Assembly (NCBI GenBank): GCA_902795665.1
Contig: CADBMA010000075.1
Coordinates: forward strand, 1-6,022
Direction of reading: 5' to 3'
Source of the DNA: an uncultured Rhodospirillales bacterium
GTDB taxonomy: Bacteria > Pseudomonadota > Alphaproteobacteria > RF32 > CAG-239
DNA length: 6,022 nucleotides
The position numbers were made by a program, and so were the translations under genes. The notes below the pieces were generated by a model. That model searched no databases. It was given only the letters and a program-made list of their open reading frames with translations, and was not told the DNA's origin. Of this stretch, positions 1-5,379 are shown one piece after another. The stretch's first letter is position 1; every line of letters begins with the position of its first letter.

Positions 1-1
1 T

Positions 2-2212
2 CTGCACAATTTGGGGCTGTTTGATGCCTTAAATGATATAAAAATTGACGGATGGCCGTGGAAAACTCTGGAAGAAATTTTTGATACTGAATATGATCCG
101 GCCTTGGGAAACGGCGGTCTGGGACGTTTGGCAGCGTGTTATTTGGACTCTATGGCTTCTCTGGCAATTCCGGGGTTTGGATATGGTATTAACTATGAAT
201 ATGGACTGTTTAAACAAAAATTTGAAAACGGATATCAAGTAGAATATGCAGATAGCTGGGATGGTGAAGACTCTCCGTGGCAATTTGCCCGACATGACCG
301 CAAAGTAACCATTCCTCTGTATGGCGAAGTTGAAACAACAATTAATGCCGCAACCGGCGAGCCGGTTTTTATATGGAAAAACACCCGTCCAATTTATGGT
401 ATTCCTTATGATTTTCCGATTGTGGGTTATAACGGCAAATCGGTTAATTATCTGCGTTTGTTCTCAGCTGAAGGCGATGAAACTTTGGATATCAACATCT
501 TTAACAAAGGCGGATATATTGATGCACTGCGTGATAAGATTGAGAGCGAAACTGTCTCTAAGGTGTTATATCCCTCTGATGCAATCGAATCCGGTAAAGA
601 ATTGCGCCTGAAGCAGCAATATTTCTTTGTATCATGTGCAATTCAGGATATTATTCGCCGTTTTATGGAAAAAAGCAATGATTTCCACAAAATGCCGGAA
701 TATATCTGCATCCAGCTCAACGATACTCATCCGGCGCTGGGCATTCCGGAAATGATGCATCAGTTGATTGATGTGTATGGACAATCATGGGATGCGGCAT
801 GGAGTATAACGACTAAAATTTTTGCCTATACAAACCACACTTTATTGCCGGAAGCATTAGAAACGTGGAATGCTAATATGTTGGGCCGTATGCTGCCGCG
901 ACATTTGCAGATTATTTATGAAATCAATCGCCGTTTTATAGAATTTGCTCGTAGTAAATTTGGCAATAATTCTGAAAAACTGGCTAAAGTTTCGATTGTA
1001 TCCGGTGATGGCGAGCATCAGATTATTCGCATGGCAAATTTGTCAATTGTAGGCTCTTTCAAAGTTAATGGCGTAGCAAAATTGCACTCCGAACTGTTAA
1101 AAACTCGTTTGGTTCCGGAATTTTATGAACTGTGGCCGGAAAAATTTATTAACGTGACCAATGGCATAACACCTCGCCGCTGGTTATATCATGCAAATAC
1201 GGCTTTGTCTGAGCTGATATCTTCACGCATTGGTGAAAGCTGGATTACCAATCTCGACTTTTTGCAACAAATTGAAGACTATGCAAAAGATAGTACTTTT
1301 GTAAAAGAATTTATGAAAATTAAACATCACAATAAGGAACTGTTGGCACAGAAAATTCTAAAATCTACCGGTATTGTGGTCAACCCTAAGAGTATCTTTA
1401 TTGTTCAAGCCAAACGTATTCATGAATACAAACGTCAATTGATGACAATTTTACAAGTTATCGGTGACTATTTGGCGATTATCAAAGACAATGTTTATCC
1501 CGCCTGCCCGAAAACCTATATTTTTGCAGGCAAGGCCGCACCGTCATATACTTTTGCAAAAATGATTATAAAATTAATTAATAATGTGGCAGATGTTGTC
1601 AATCATGATCCACGTATTAATGATATGATAAAGGTGGTTTTTGTACCTGATTATAAGGTATCGCTTGCTGAATTGCTAATTCCGGCGGCAGATATCAGTT
1701 TACAAACTTCAACGGCCGGTTTTGAGGCTTCTGGTACCGGAAATATGAAATTTGCCCTCAACGGTGCATTGACTGTCGGCACATATGATGGCGCCAATAT
1801 TGAAATACGCGAAGCTGTCGGTGAAGATAATTTTTATCTTTTCGGTATGAGAGAAGCCGAAATAGCCCGTATGCACAAGGATAACTCATACAGTTCGTAT
1901 GCGGTATATGACAATTCTGATTATATCAAGCGCATTATGAACACTCTTAATTCAAATATGTTTTGCGAAAAAGATTATGTGCTGCTGTTTAAAAACATCT
2001 TTGAAGAGTTGCTGCATCGTGATTATTATATGGTTCTTGCTGATTTGGAAGACTTTAATAAGACTCTGCATCAAGCTGAGAAAGACTATACCAATAAAAA
2101 CAAATGGGCTAAGGCTGCCATTATGAATGTGGCGCGTATTGGAAAATTTTCGAGTGACCGCGCAGTAATGGAATATGCAAAAAAGATTTGGAATATCAAA
2201 CCGGTTGACTGA
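2..2212 (+). CDS. glgP: Glycogen/alpha-glucan phosphorylase, N-terminus cut off by window edge
   Basis: This cytoplasmic PLP enzyme releases glucose-1-phosphate from the non-reducing ends of glycogen or maltodextrin by phosphorolysis. The frame is open from the first bases, reading L-H-N-L-G-L-F-D. By my alignment from memory with E. coli GlgP (about 815 residues), roughly 88-90 N-terminal residues lie outside the window, so the TTG at 11 is not a real start. Visible landmarks in order are GNGGLGRLAA (around 104-136), LNDTHPALGIPE (around 716-750), PRHLQIIYEIN, NVTNGITPRRW, KRIHEYKRQL (from 1412) and EASGTGNMKF, with the PLP lysine at 1748-1750, then NGALTVGTYDGANIEI. The C-terminal SSDRAVMEYAKKIWNI matches the usual family end, so the 3' end is complete. 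One oddity is that the usual SEQIS just before the PLP segment reads SLQTS. The TGA stop lies 2 bases before the next gene. The family call is secure; glycogen versus maltodextrin preference cannot be read here. Confidence 0.96.
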   Translation: MHNLGLFDALNDIKIDGWPWKTLEEIFDTEYDPALGNGGLGRLAACYLDSMASLAIPGFGYGINYEYGLFKQKFENGYQVEYADSWDGEDSPWQFARHDRKVTIPLYGEVETTINAATGEPVFIWKNTRPIYGIPYDFPIVGYNGKSVNYLRLFSAEGDETLDINIFNKGGYIDALRDKIESETVSKVLYPSDAIESGKELRLKQQYFFVSCAIQDIIRRFMEKSNDFHKMPEYICIQLNDTHPALGIPEMMHQLIDVYGQSWDAAWSITTKIFAYTNHTLLPEALETWNANMLGRMLPRHLQIIYEINRRFIEFARSKFGNNSEKLAKVSIVSGDGEHQIIRMANLSIVGSFKVNGVAKLHSELLKTRLVPEFYELWPEKFINVTNGITPRRWLYHANTALSELISSRIGESWITNLDFLQQIEDYAKDSTFVKEFMKIKHHNKELLAQKILKSTGIVVNPKSIFIVQAKRIHEYKRQLMTILQVIGDYLAIIKDNVYPACPKTYIFAGKAAPSYTFAKMIIKLINNVADVVNHDPRINDMIKVVFVPDYKVSLAELLIPAADISLQTSTAGFEASGTGNMKFALNGALTVGTYDGANIEIREAVGEDNFYLFGMREAEIARMHKDNSYSSYAVYDNSDYIKRIMNTLNSNMFCEKDYVLLFKNIFEELLHRDYYMVLADLEDFNKTLHQAEKDYTNKNKWAKAAIMNVARIGKFSSDRAVMEYAKKIWNIKPVD

Positions 2213-2214
2213 GT

Positions 2215-2706
2215 ATGTTAAAGCTATTGATAACAATGACGACAATATTAACAGCGGGATTTTCGGCTCAGGCTCAAGATATTGACAATATCTTGGTGCA
2301 AAAGTCGGCACGTAAAATGTATTTACGTCAAGGTGATAGCGTGATCAAAGAATATAACATTCGCCTTGGAAAAAATCCGGTAGGAACCAAGCTAAGGCAA
2401 GGGGATTCCAAAACGCCGGAAGGATATTATAAGATTGTGGCTCATAAACCGGACAGCGCTTTTCATCGGGCGCTGCGTATATCATATCCGACAGAAGAAC
2501 AGCTTAAAACAGCTAAAGAAAATGGCTATTCTGCCGGAGGAGATATTATGATTCACGGTTACCCAAACAGAGCACCGAATTTTATATTCAATTGGGTGCA
2601 CAAATTTAAGGACTGGACAGCCGGATGCATTGCCGTGACCGATGCTGAAATTGAAGAAATTTACAGCTTGGTTAAAGACGGCACGACAATTCATATTGAG
2701 CCATAG
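2215..2706 (+). CDS. Secreted YkuD-family L,D-transpeptidase
   Basis: The gene encodes 163 residues. Residues 1-20 form a signal peptide (MLKLL, a hydrophobic core, then SAQA before Q21), so the protein acts in the periplasm. Residues 26-163 form a YkuD domain: KSARKMYLRQGD, LGKNPVG, GDSKTPEGYYKI, a conserved GGDIMIHGYPN with His114, and DWTAGCIAVTD with the likely nucleophile Cys138. Known members use this Cys/His pair to make 3-3 peptidoglycan cross-links, attach lipoproteins to peptidoglycan, or, in the DpaA/YafK branch, cleave such attachments. Which activity applies cannot be told, and no substrate-binding domain such as LysM is fused. The start is 2 bases after the glgP stop and has no convincing Shine-Dalgarno, so translation is probably coupled to glgP. 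A perfect 21-bp palindrome lies in the coding sequence right after the signal-peptide codons. The gene ends 7 bp from the convergent htpX stop. Confidence 0.92.
   Translation: MLKLLITMTTILTAGFSAQAQDIDNILVQKSARKMYLRQGDSVIKEYNIRLGKNPVGTKLRQGDSKTPEGYYKIVAHKPDSAFHRALRISYPTEEQLKTAKENGYSAGGDIMIHGYPNRAPNFIFNWVHKFKDWTAGCIAVTDAEIEEIYSLVKDGTTIHIEP
2275..2295. repeat. Perfect 21-bp palindrome inside the L,D-transpeptidase gene
   Basis: The arms CAAGATATTG (2275-2284) and CAATATCTTG (2286-2295) are exact reverse complements around a single A at 2285. The site encodes Q-D-I-D-N-I-L directly after the predicted signal-peptide cleavage point. In mRNA it could fold as a 9-bp stem with a GAC triloop; in DNA it could be a dimeric regulator site. 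The symmetry is seen directly. Any function is inference. Confidence 0.7.
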
Positions 2707-2717
2707 TTGCTAACTAT
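2703..2717. repeat. Short inverted repeat spanning both convergent stop codons
   Basis: ATAGTT (2703-2708) and AACTAT (2712-2717) pair around GCT. The repeat contains the L,D-transpeptidase stop (2704-2706) and the htpX stop (2714-2716 on the minus strand). The stem is short and AT-rich and has no T-tract on either side, so it is at best a weak transcription end. It may simply arise from two facing TAG codons. Confidence 0.4.
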
Positions 2718-3562
2718 TGTTGGATATCAATATTACGCTTAATTTCTGCGAGTTTTTTAATACGTTCAGATGTACTGGGATGAGTGCTGAAAAGCGATGA
2801 AAAAACATTATTTAGACCGCTGAACGGATTAATAATAAACATATGGGCGGTTTGCGAGTTGGCATTTTGCATCTTATAATCACGAGCATAATTTTCCAAT
2901 TTGCTAAGTGCCGACATAAGCCATTCAGGATGTTTGGTAAGATTTGCCGCCCCCTCATCTGCAGCATATTCACGAGTGCGGGAAATGCTCATCTGGACAA
3001 TGGTAGCCGCAATTGGCATTAAAATGGTTCCAATCAATAAAAACAAGCCGTTACTACGATTGTTATTACCACCGCGCATTCTTGCAAAATTACCCAGTGA
3101 TGCAATGGCTCCGGCAAAAACTGCTGCTACTGAGCTGATTAAAATATCATAATGTTTTACATGGCTCATCTCATGAGCGAGAACTCCTTCAATTTCTTGC
3201 GGGGTCATCAGCTCCAACAGGCCTTGTGTGGCGGCAACTGCTGCGTGTTTTGGGTTGCGTCCGGTGGCAAAGGCGTTGGGAACTTTTTCGGGAATAATAT
3301 AGACTTTGGGCATCGGCAATCCGGCATTTGCGGATAAACGTTTAACAATGGCATACAGTTCAGGCGACTGCTTTTCATTAACTTCGGTAGCGCGATAATG
3401 TTTCAGCACTAATTTGTCGCTGAAAAAATAGCTAAAAAAGTTAATTCCGCAAGCAGCTACAAAGGCCCAGCGCATTCCTTCAACTCCGCCGATAAGTTTG
3501 CCTACATATACAAAAATAAATACCAGTCCCAGCATCAATAAAAATGTCTTGGTTTTTCTCAT
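2714..3562 (-). CDS. htpX: HtpX-type M48 membrane zinc metalloprotease
   Basis: The 282-residue product has the usual length for HtpX, an inner-membrane endopeptidase that degrades misfolded or damaged membrane proteins, alongside FtsH in E. coli. Two hydrophobic N-terminal segments lie at about residues 7-24 and 32-48. The zinc-binding HEMSH motif follows at 130-134 (His130 and His134 bind metal, Glu131 is catalytic). Two more membrane segments lie at about 141-159 and 172-192. The third zinc ligand is likely Glu198 in SRTREYAADEGAA. The C-terminus carries the family's FIINPFSG and FSTHPSTSERIKKL elements. Upstream of the ATG there is only a weak GGAA-like ribosome site. The gene lies 82 bp downstream of the same-strand His-rich lipoprotein gene with no clear terminator between them, so co-transcription is possible. 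It faces the L,D-transpeptidase gene. All catalytic residues are present. Confidence 0.95.
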   Translation of the reverse strand: MRKTKTFLLMLGLVFIFVYVGKLIGGVEGMRWAFVAACGINFFSYFFSDKLVLKHYRATEVNEKQSPELYAIVKRLSANAGLPMPKVYIIPEKVPNAFATGRNPKHAAVAATQGLLELMTPQEIEGVLAHEMSHVKHYDILISSVAAVFAGAIASLGNFARMRGGNNNRSNGLFLLIGTILMPIAATIVQMSISRTREYAADEGAANLTKHPEWLMSALSKLENYARDYKMQNANSQTAHMFIINPFSGLNNVFSSLFSTHPSTSERIKKLAEIKRNIDIQQ

Positions 3563-3644
3563 TGTAAATTATTCCATAAAGTTAACATTGGATACAATTT
3601 AGTTTTATTTTTATTAGAAATCAAACAAAATTCGCATTACAACA

Positions 3645-4046
3645 CTAACGGTAGCGCATTAAAGCACTTGAACCACGTTTTGGAGGTTGTTTTTTATTGA
3701 TTGCTGAGGCTGTGTCTTTTGGCGGTGTCTTTTTATTAGGTTTCGTTTTTTTGGTAACCGGTTTTGTAGGTTTAACCGGATTTTTCTTTGTTAGTGCCGT
3801 AAAATTTTTACGTTTATCAACTTTTTTATTGTGATGAACATGATGATGTTTTTTATGTATTTTGGGTGGCTGTTTGGGCCATATATCATAATGATAGTCC
3901 ACATGATGAATATATGCGTATGTTGGTTGAGCGGTCTGAATATGATACATATCATAAGTAAGCGGAGCACCATAATCAACAATGGTGCAACCGTTCAGCA
4001 CATAAATTAATGCACAAAAAAATAAATATTTGGCTGGTTTTGTCAT
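3645..4046 (-). CDS. Small histidine-rich putative lipoprotein, unknown function
   Basis: I recognise no family for this 133-residue product. Residues 1-19 look like a lipoprotein signal: Lys3 and Lys6, a hydrophobic stretch, then L-N-G-C with Cys20 as the likely lipidated residue. Asn at -2 is not ideal for a lipobox. Thr21 after the Cys is not an inner-membrane retention signal, so an outer-membrane location would be expected. Residues 35-72 contain ten histidines, several clustered (IHKKHHHVHHNKK), interspersed with Tyr and Trp, which could bind divalent metal. From about residue 73 on the chain is Lys/Pro/Thr-rich with repeated KP-T-KP-like units, probably disordered and basic; it could contact peptidoglycan or other anionic envelope polymers. 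A strong AAGGAGAA ribosome site sits 6-7 bases before the ATG, which supports real translation and this start. It lies just upstream of htpX. Metal binding and location are inference. Confidence 0.75.
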   Translation of the reverse strand: MTKPAKYLFFCALIYVLNGCTIVDYGAPLTYDMYHIQTAQPTYAYIHHVDYHYDIWPKQPPKIHKKHHHVHHNKKVDKRKNFTALTKKNPVKPTKPVTKKTKPNKKTPPKDTASAINKKQPPKRGSSALMRYR

Positions 4047-4053
4047 TGATGTT

Positions 4054-4059
4054 CTCCTT
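4054..4059 (-). promoter_or_regulatory. Strong ribosome binding site of the His-rich lipoprotein gene
   Basis: On the minus strand the sequence AAGGAGAAC precedes the ATG at 4046 with normal spacing. It fixes the start of an otherwise unrecognised gene and shows that this genome uses canonical Shine-Dalgarno signals. Confidence 0.7.
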
Positions 4060-4121
4060 ATTGAAAGAGTGATAACCGCTATATTTGAGCGTACATATCA
4101 TACAATATCTCACTATTTAAT

Positions 4122-4153
4122 AAAACGAACCTATATCTGTTGAGGTTCATTTT
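4122..4153. repeat. 32-bp imperfect dyad upstream of the invertase gene
   Basis: AAAACGAACCT (4122-4132) and AGGTTCATTTT (4143-4153) match as inverted arms at 10 of 11 positions around a 10-base centre. In minus-strand RNA the one mismatch becomes a G-U pair. The element sits about 20 bases upstream of the candidate recombinase -35. Possible roles are an operator, a recombination half-site pair for the adjacent serine recombinase, or a weak terminator-like hairpin insulating the divergent genes. The symmetry is observed; the role is open. Confidence 0.6.
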
Positions 4154-4171
4154 GCTTTCAAAAAAATAATT

Positions 4172-4201
4172 TTGTTCATATCCGTCCCCAAAAAATATAC
4201 T
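4172..4201 (+). promoter_or_regulatory. Candidate sigma-70-type promoter for the recombinase gene
   Basis: TTGTTC at 4172-4177 and TATACT at 4196-4201 are spaced 18 bases apart. The -10 matches TATAAT at 5 of 6 positions, while the -35 matches TTGACA only in its first half. Transcription would start near 4208 and leave a short leader containing the ribosome site. Bacterial housekeeping consensus is assumed. Confidence 0.35.
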
Positions 4202-4221
4202 GCTCTCGTAACTTATTTACG

Positions 4222-4227
4222 AAAGGA
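4222..4227 (+). promoter_or_regulatory. Ribosome binding site that sets the recombinase start
   Basis: GAAAGGATATTAAA precedes the ATG at 4235. The AAAGGA core is at a workable distance from that ATG, whereas the upstream in-frame TTG at 4172 has none. This favours the 197-residue form. Confidence 0.65.
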
Positions 4228-4234
4228 TATTAAA

Positions 4235-4828
4235 ATGATATATGCATATATTAGAATTAGTACGGATAAACAAAACGTGCGTAATCAGCAATTTGAAATT
4301 AAAGAATTTGCCAAAAAAAATAATTTGGAGATAAATCGCTGGATTGCGGAAACTATCAGCTCAACCAAGAGTTTGCAACGACGCAGGCTTGGAGTTTTGT
4401 TGGGACGCCTTAAAAAAGGCGATATTTTGTTGGCTACCGAACTATCACGTTTGGGGCGCAATCTGCTTCAAGTAATGGGAATATTGGCTCATTGCATGAA
4501 CGTGGAGTGTCAAGTCTGGACAATAAAAGACAATTATCGTCTTGGCGCTGATATTCAATCAAAGGTATTGGCTTTTGCTTTTTCTTTGTCTGCAGAAATT
4601 GAACGTACGCTTATTTCTTCACGGACCAAAGAATCTTTGGCTCGTATAAAATCTGAGGGACGAAAGCTAGGACGTCCAACCGGCGGTGCCAGAAGCAGCA
4701 AGTTATTTGAAAAAGAAGAGCTTATTCGTGAAATGCTTATGGAAGGAGAGACCAGAACAAATATTGCGTCAAAAATCAATTGCAGTCGCACTTCTCTGTA
4801 CAAGTTTTTAATTACTTCTAACAAATAG
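4235..4828 (+). CDS. Serine site-specific recombinase, Mpi (master DNA invertase) family
   Basis: The 197-residue product has the size of small serine resolvases and invertases. The catalytic domain (about 1-140) begins MIYAYIRISTDKQ, with Arg7 and nucleophile Ser9. It continues with ELSRLGRN (Arg72, Arg75), WTIKDNYRLGADIQSKVLAFAFSL and the long helix AEIERTLISSRTKESLARIKSEG. A GRP hinge at about 146-148 is followed by a C-terminal helix-turn-helix (about 160-194, ending TRTNIASKINCSRTSLYKFL), as in Hin-type proteins. From memory the sequence is strikingly like Bacteroides Mpi, which inverts promoters of surface-polysaccharide loci; this family call is established knowledge plus recall, not a search. 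ATG 4235 is chosen because of its Shine-Dalgarno and because the family starts at M-x-Y-A-Y-I-R. All catalytic residues visible to me are intact. No obvious invertible segment lies within the window, so targets may be elsewhere. It could instead be a resolvase left by a mobile element. Confidence 0.93.
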   Translation: MIYAYIRISTDKQNVRNQQFEIKEFAKKNNLEINRWIAETISSTKSLQRRRLGVLLGRLKKGDILLATELSRLGRNLLQVMGILAHCMNVECQVWTIKDNYRLGADIQSKVLAFAFSLSAEIERTLISSRTKESLARIKSEGRKLGRPTGGARSSKLFEKEELIREMLMEGETRTNIASKINCSRTSLYKFLITSNK

Positions 4829-4832
4829 GCAT

Positions 4833-4855
4833 ATCCGCATAATCTGCGGATTATG
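4833..4855 (+). repeat. Two overlapping, mutually exclusive hairpins after the recombinase stop
   Basis: ATCCGCA (4833-4839) pairs with TGCGGAT (4845-4851). Alternatively CATAATC (4838-4844) pairs with GATTATG (4849-4855) around TGCG. Both stems are perfect 7-mers that share bases and so cannot form together. They end exactly where the terminator stem begins. Confidence 0.6.
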
Positions 4856-4887
4856 AAAAAACACCTCAATGTTTAGAGGTGTTTTTT
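4856..4887. terminator. Bidirectional rho-independent terminator
   Basis: AAAAAACACCTC (4856-4867) and GAGGTGTTTTTT (4876-4887) form a perfect 12-bp stem around an 8-base loop. On either strand a 6-bp mixed-sequence core is followed by six T. It serves the recombinase gene (plus) and the sigma/Spy-like operon (minus, stop at 4904), which converge here. Confidence 0.92.
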
Positions 4888-4903
4888 GTTAGATATCACT
4901 TTT

Positions 4904-5377
4904 TTATTCTCCCTGTGGAACATCTTGAACATCTTTGAAAAAATGTCTGCCGCGATGTTTGCCTTCTTTTTTGGCGCGAGCCATTTTTTCGGAGCGTTCT
5001 TTTTTCATCTGTTCAAATTTTTCTTTTTGTTCAGGTGTTAAAATTTCTTCAAAAGCTTTCATATTTTCTTTGCGCATATTATCCATTTTTTCGCGCAATT
5101 CTTTCATTTGCTCCATCAAAGGCTTCATCTTTTCAAAATCTGCCTTGCGGATTGCTTCGGCTTTTTGGCGCTGTTCTTCGCTTAAGCCAAGTTTTTCGGC
5201 AAGTTTTTTACCACGCATTCCATGCATTTTATGACGTTCTCCTCCTTTGTGGTGCATTTGCATTTCATGGCGCGGGGGTGTTTGAGCATCAGAATCGGAC
5301 AAATCATTAGCAAAAGAGTTGCCCATACCAAACATCAGTATCGAGGCACAAGTCAACATTAACATTTTTGTATTCAT
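4904..5377 (-). CDS. Spy/CpxP-like periplasmic LTxxQ protein, His/Met-rich
   Basis: From the ATG at 5377 the product has 157 residues. Residues 1-23 form a signal peptide ending NSFA before N24, so it is periplasmic. Residues 37-54 hold nine His/Met residues (HEMQMHH and HKMHGM), a likely metal-binding stretch. The rest is highly charged helix with the two family motifs, LSEEQ (65-69) and LTPEQ (113-117), like the cradle-forming Spy/CpxP chaperones and the related heavy-metal resistor/CnrX proteins. Spy prevents periplasmic protein aggregation; CnrX senses metal for an ECF sigma factor. An ATG at 5383 is 1 base from the AAGGAG and overlaps the sigma stop; the ATG at 5377 has ideal spacing and is preferred. 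The gene directly follows the ECF sigma gene, with a ribosome site inside the sigma gene's last codons, so the two are co-expressed. Whether it is a chaperone, a metal buffer or a regulator of the sigma factor is undecided. Confidence 0.88.
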   Translation of the reverse strand: MNTKMLMLTCASILMFGMGNSFANDLSDSDAQTPPRHEMQMHHKGGERHKMHGMRGKKLAEKLGLSEEQRQKAEAIRKADFEKMKPLMEQMKELREKMDNMRKENMKAFEEILTPEQKEKFEQMKKERSEKMARAKKEGKHRGRHFFKDVQDVPQGE

Positions 5378-5379
5378 TT

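Larger units (their letters stand above)
4047..4234. other. Divergent intergenic region between lipoprotein and recombinase genes
   Basis: These 188 bases separate two divergent genes and should hold both promoters. Towards the recombinase there is a candidate promoter (TTGTTC at 4172-4177, TATACT at 4196-4201). Towards the lipoprotein the best -10 I see is TATGAT on the minus strand (4097-4102), without a good -35. The 32-bp dyad at 4122-4153 lies between them. Confidence 0.5.

Noticed and set aside
1952..2311. Minus-strand frame opposite the glgP/transpeptidase junction
   Set aside because: It is a shadow of two well-supported genes and has no motif of its own.
2901..3337. Plus-strand frames opposite htpX
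   Set aside because: They are shadows of conserved HtpX codons with no supporting start signals.
3563..3644. A terminator between the lipoprotein gene and htpX
   Set aside because: Only a loose A/T stem can be drawn, with no G/C-containing core followed by a T-tract.
3742..3782. CCGGTT/AACCGG inverted repeat in the lipoprotein gene
   Set aside because: It falls in low-complexity Lys/Pro/Thr codons, where repeated KP-T units generate such matches.
4172..4234. A longer recombinase starting at TTG 4172
   Set aside because: It has no ribosome site, it overlaps the candidate promoter, and the extra 21 residues do not fit the family's M-x-Y-A-Y-I-R start. ATG 4235 has a Shine-Dalgarno.
4273..4282. 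AAACGTGCGT inside the recombinase gene, 9 of 10 to the recalled Mpi repeat consensus
   Set aside because: About one such match is expected by chance in 6 kb on two strands, and it lies in conserved coding sequence.
4602..4612. GAACGTACGCT, another partial match to the Mpi repeat consensus
   Set aside because: It encodes the conserved E-R-T of the recombinase, so coding constraint plus chance explain it.
4555..4869. Minus-strand frame opposite the recombinase gene
   Set aside because: It runs through the bidirectional terminator and lies antisense to clearly coding sequence; it has no recognisable motif.
4935..5310. Plus-strand open frames opposite the Spy-like gene
   Set aside because: They are antisense shadows of a Lys/Glu-rich gene, giving Phe/Ser/Leu-rich translations with no ribosome site or motif.
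5339..5377. The Spy-like protein as a lipoprotein through Cys10
   Set aside because: The residues before the Cys (M-L-T) do not form a lipobox, and a normal signal-peptidase site follows at NSFA.
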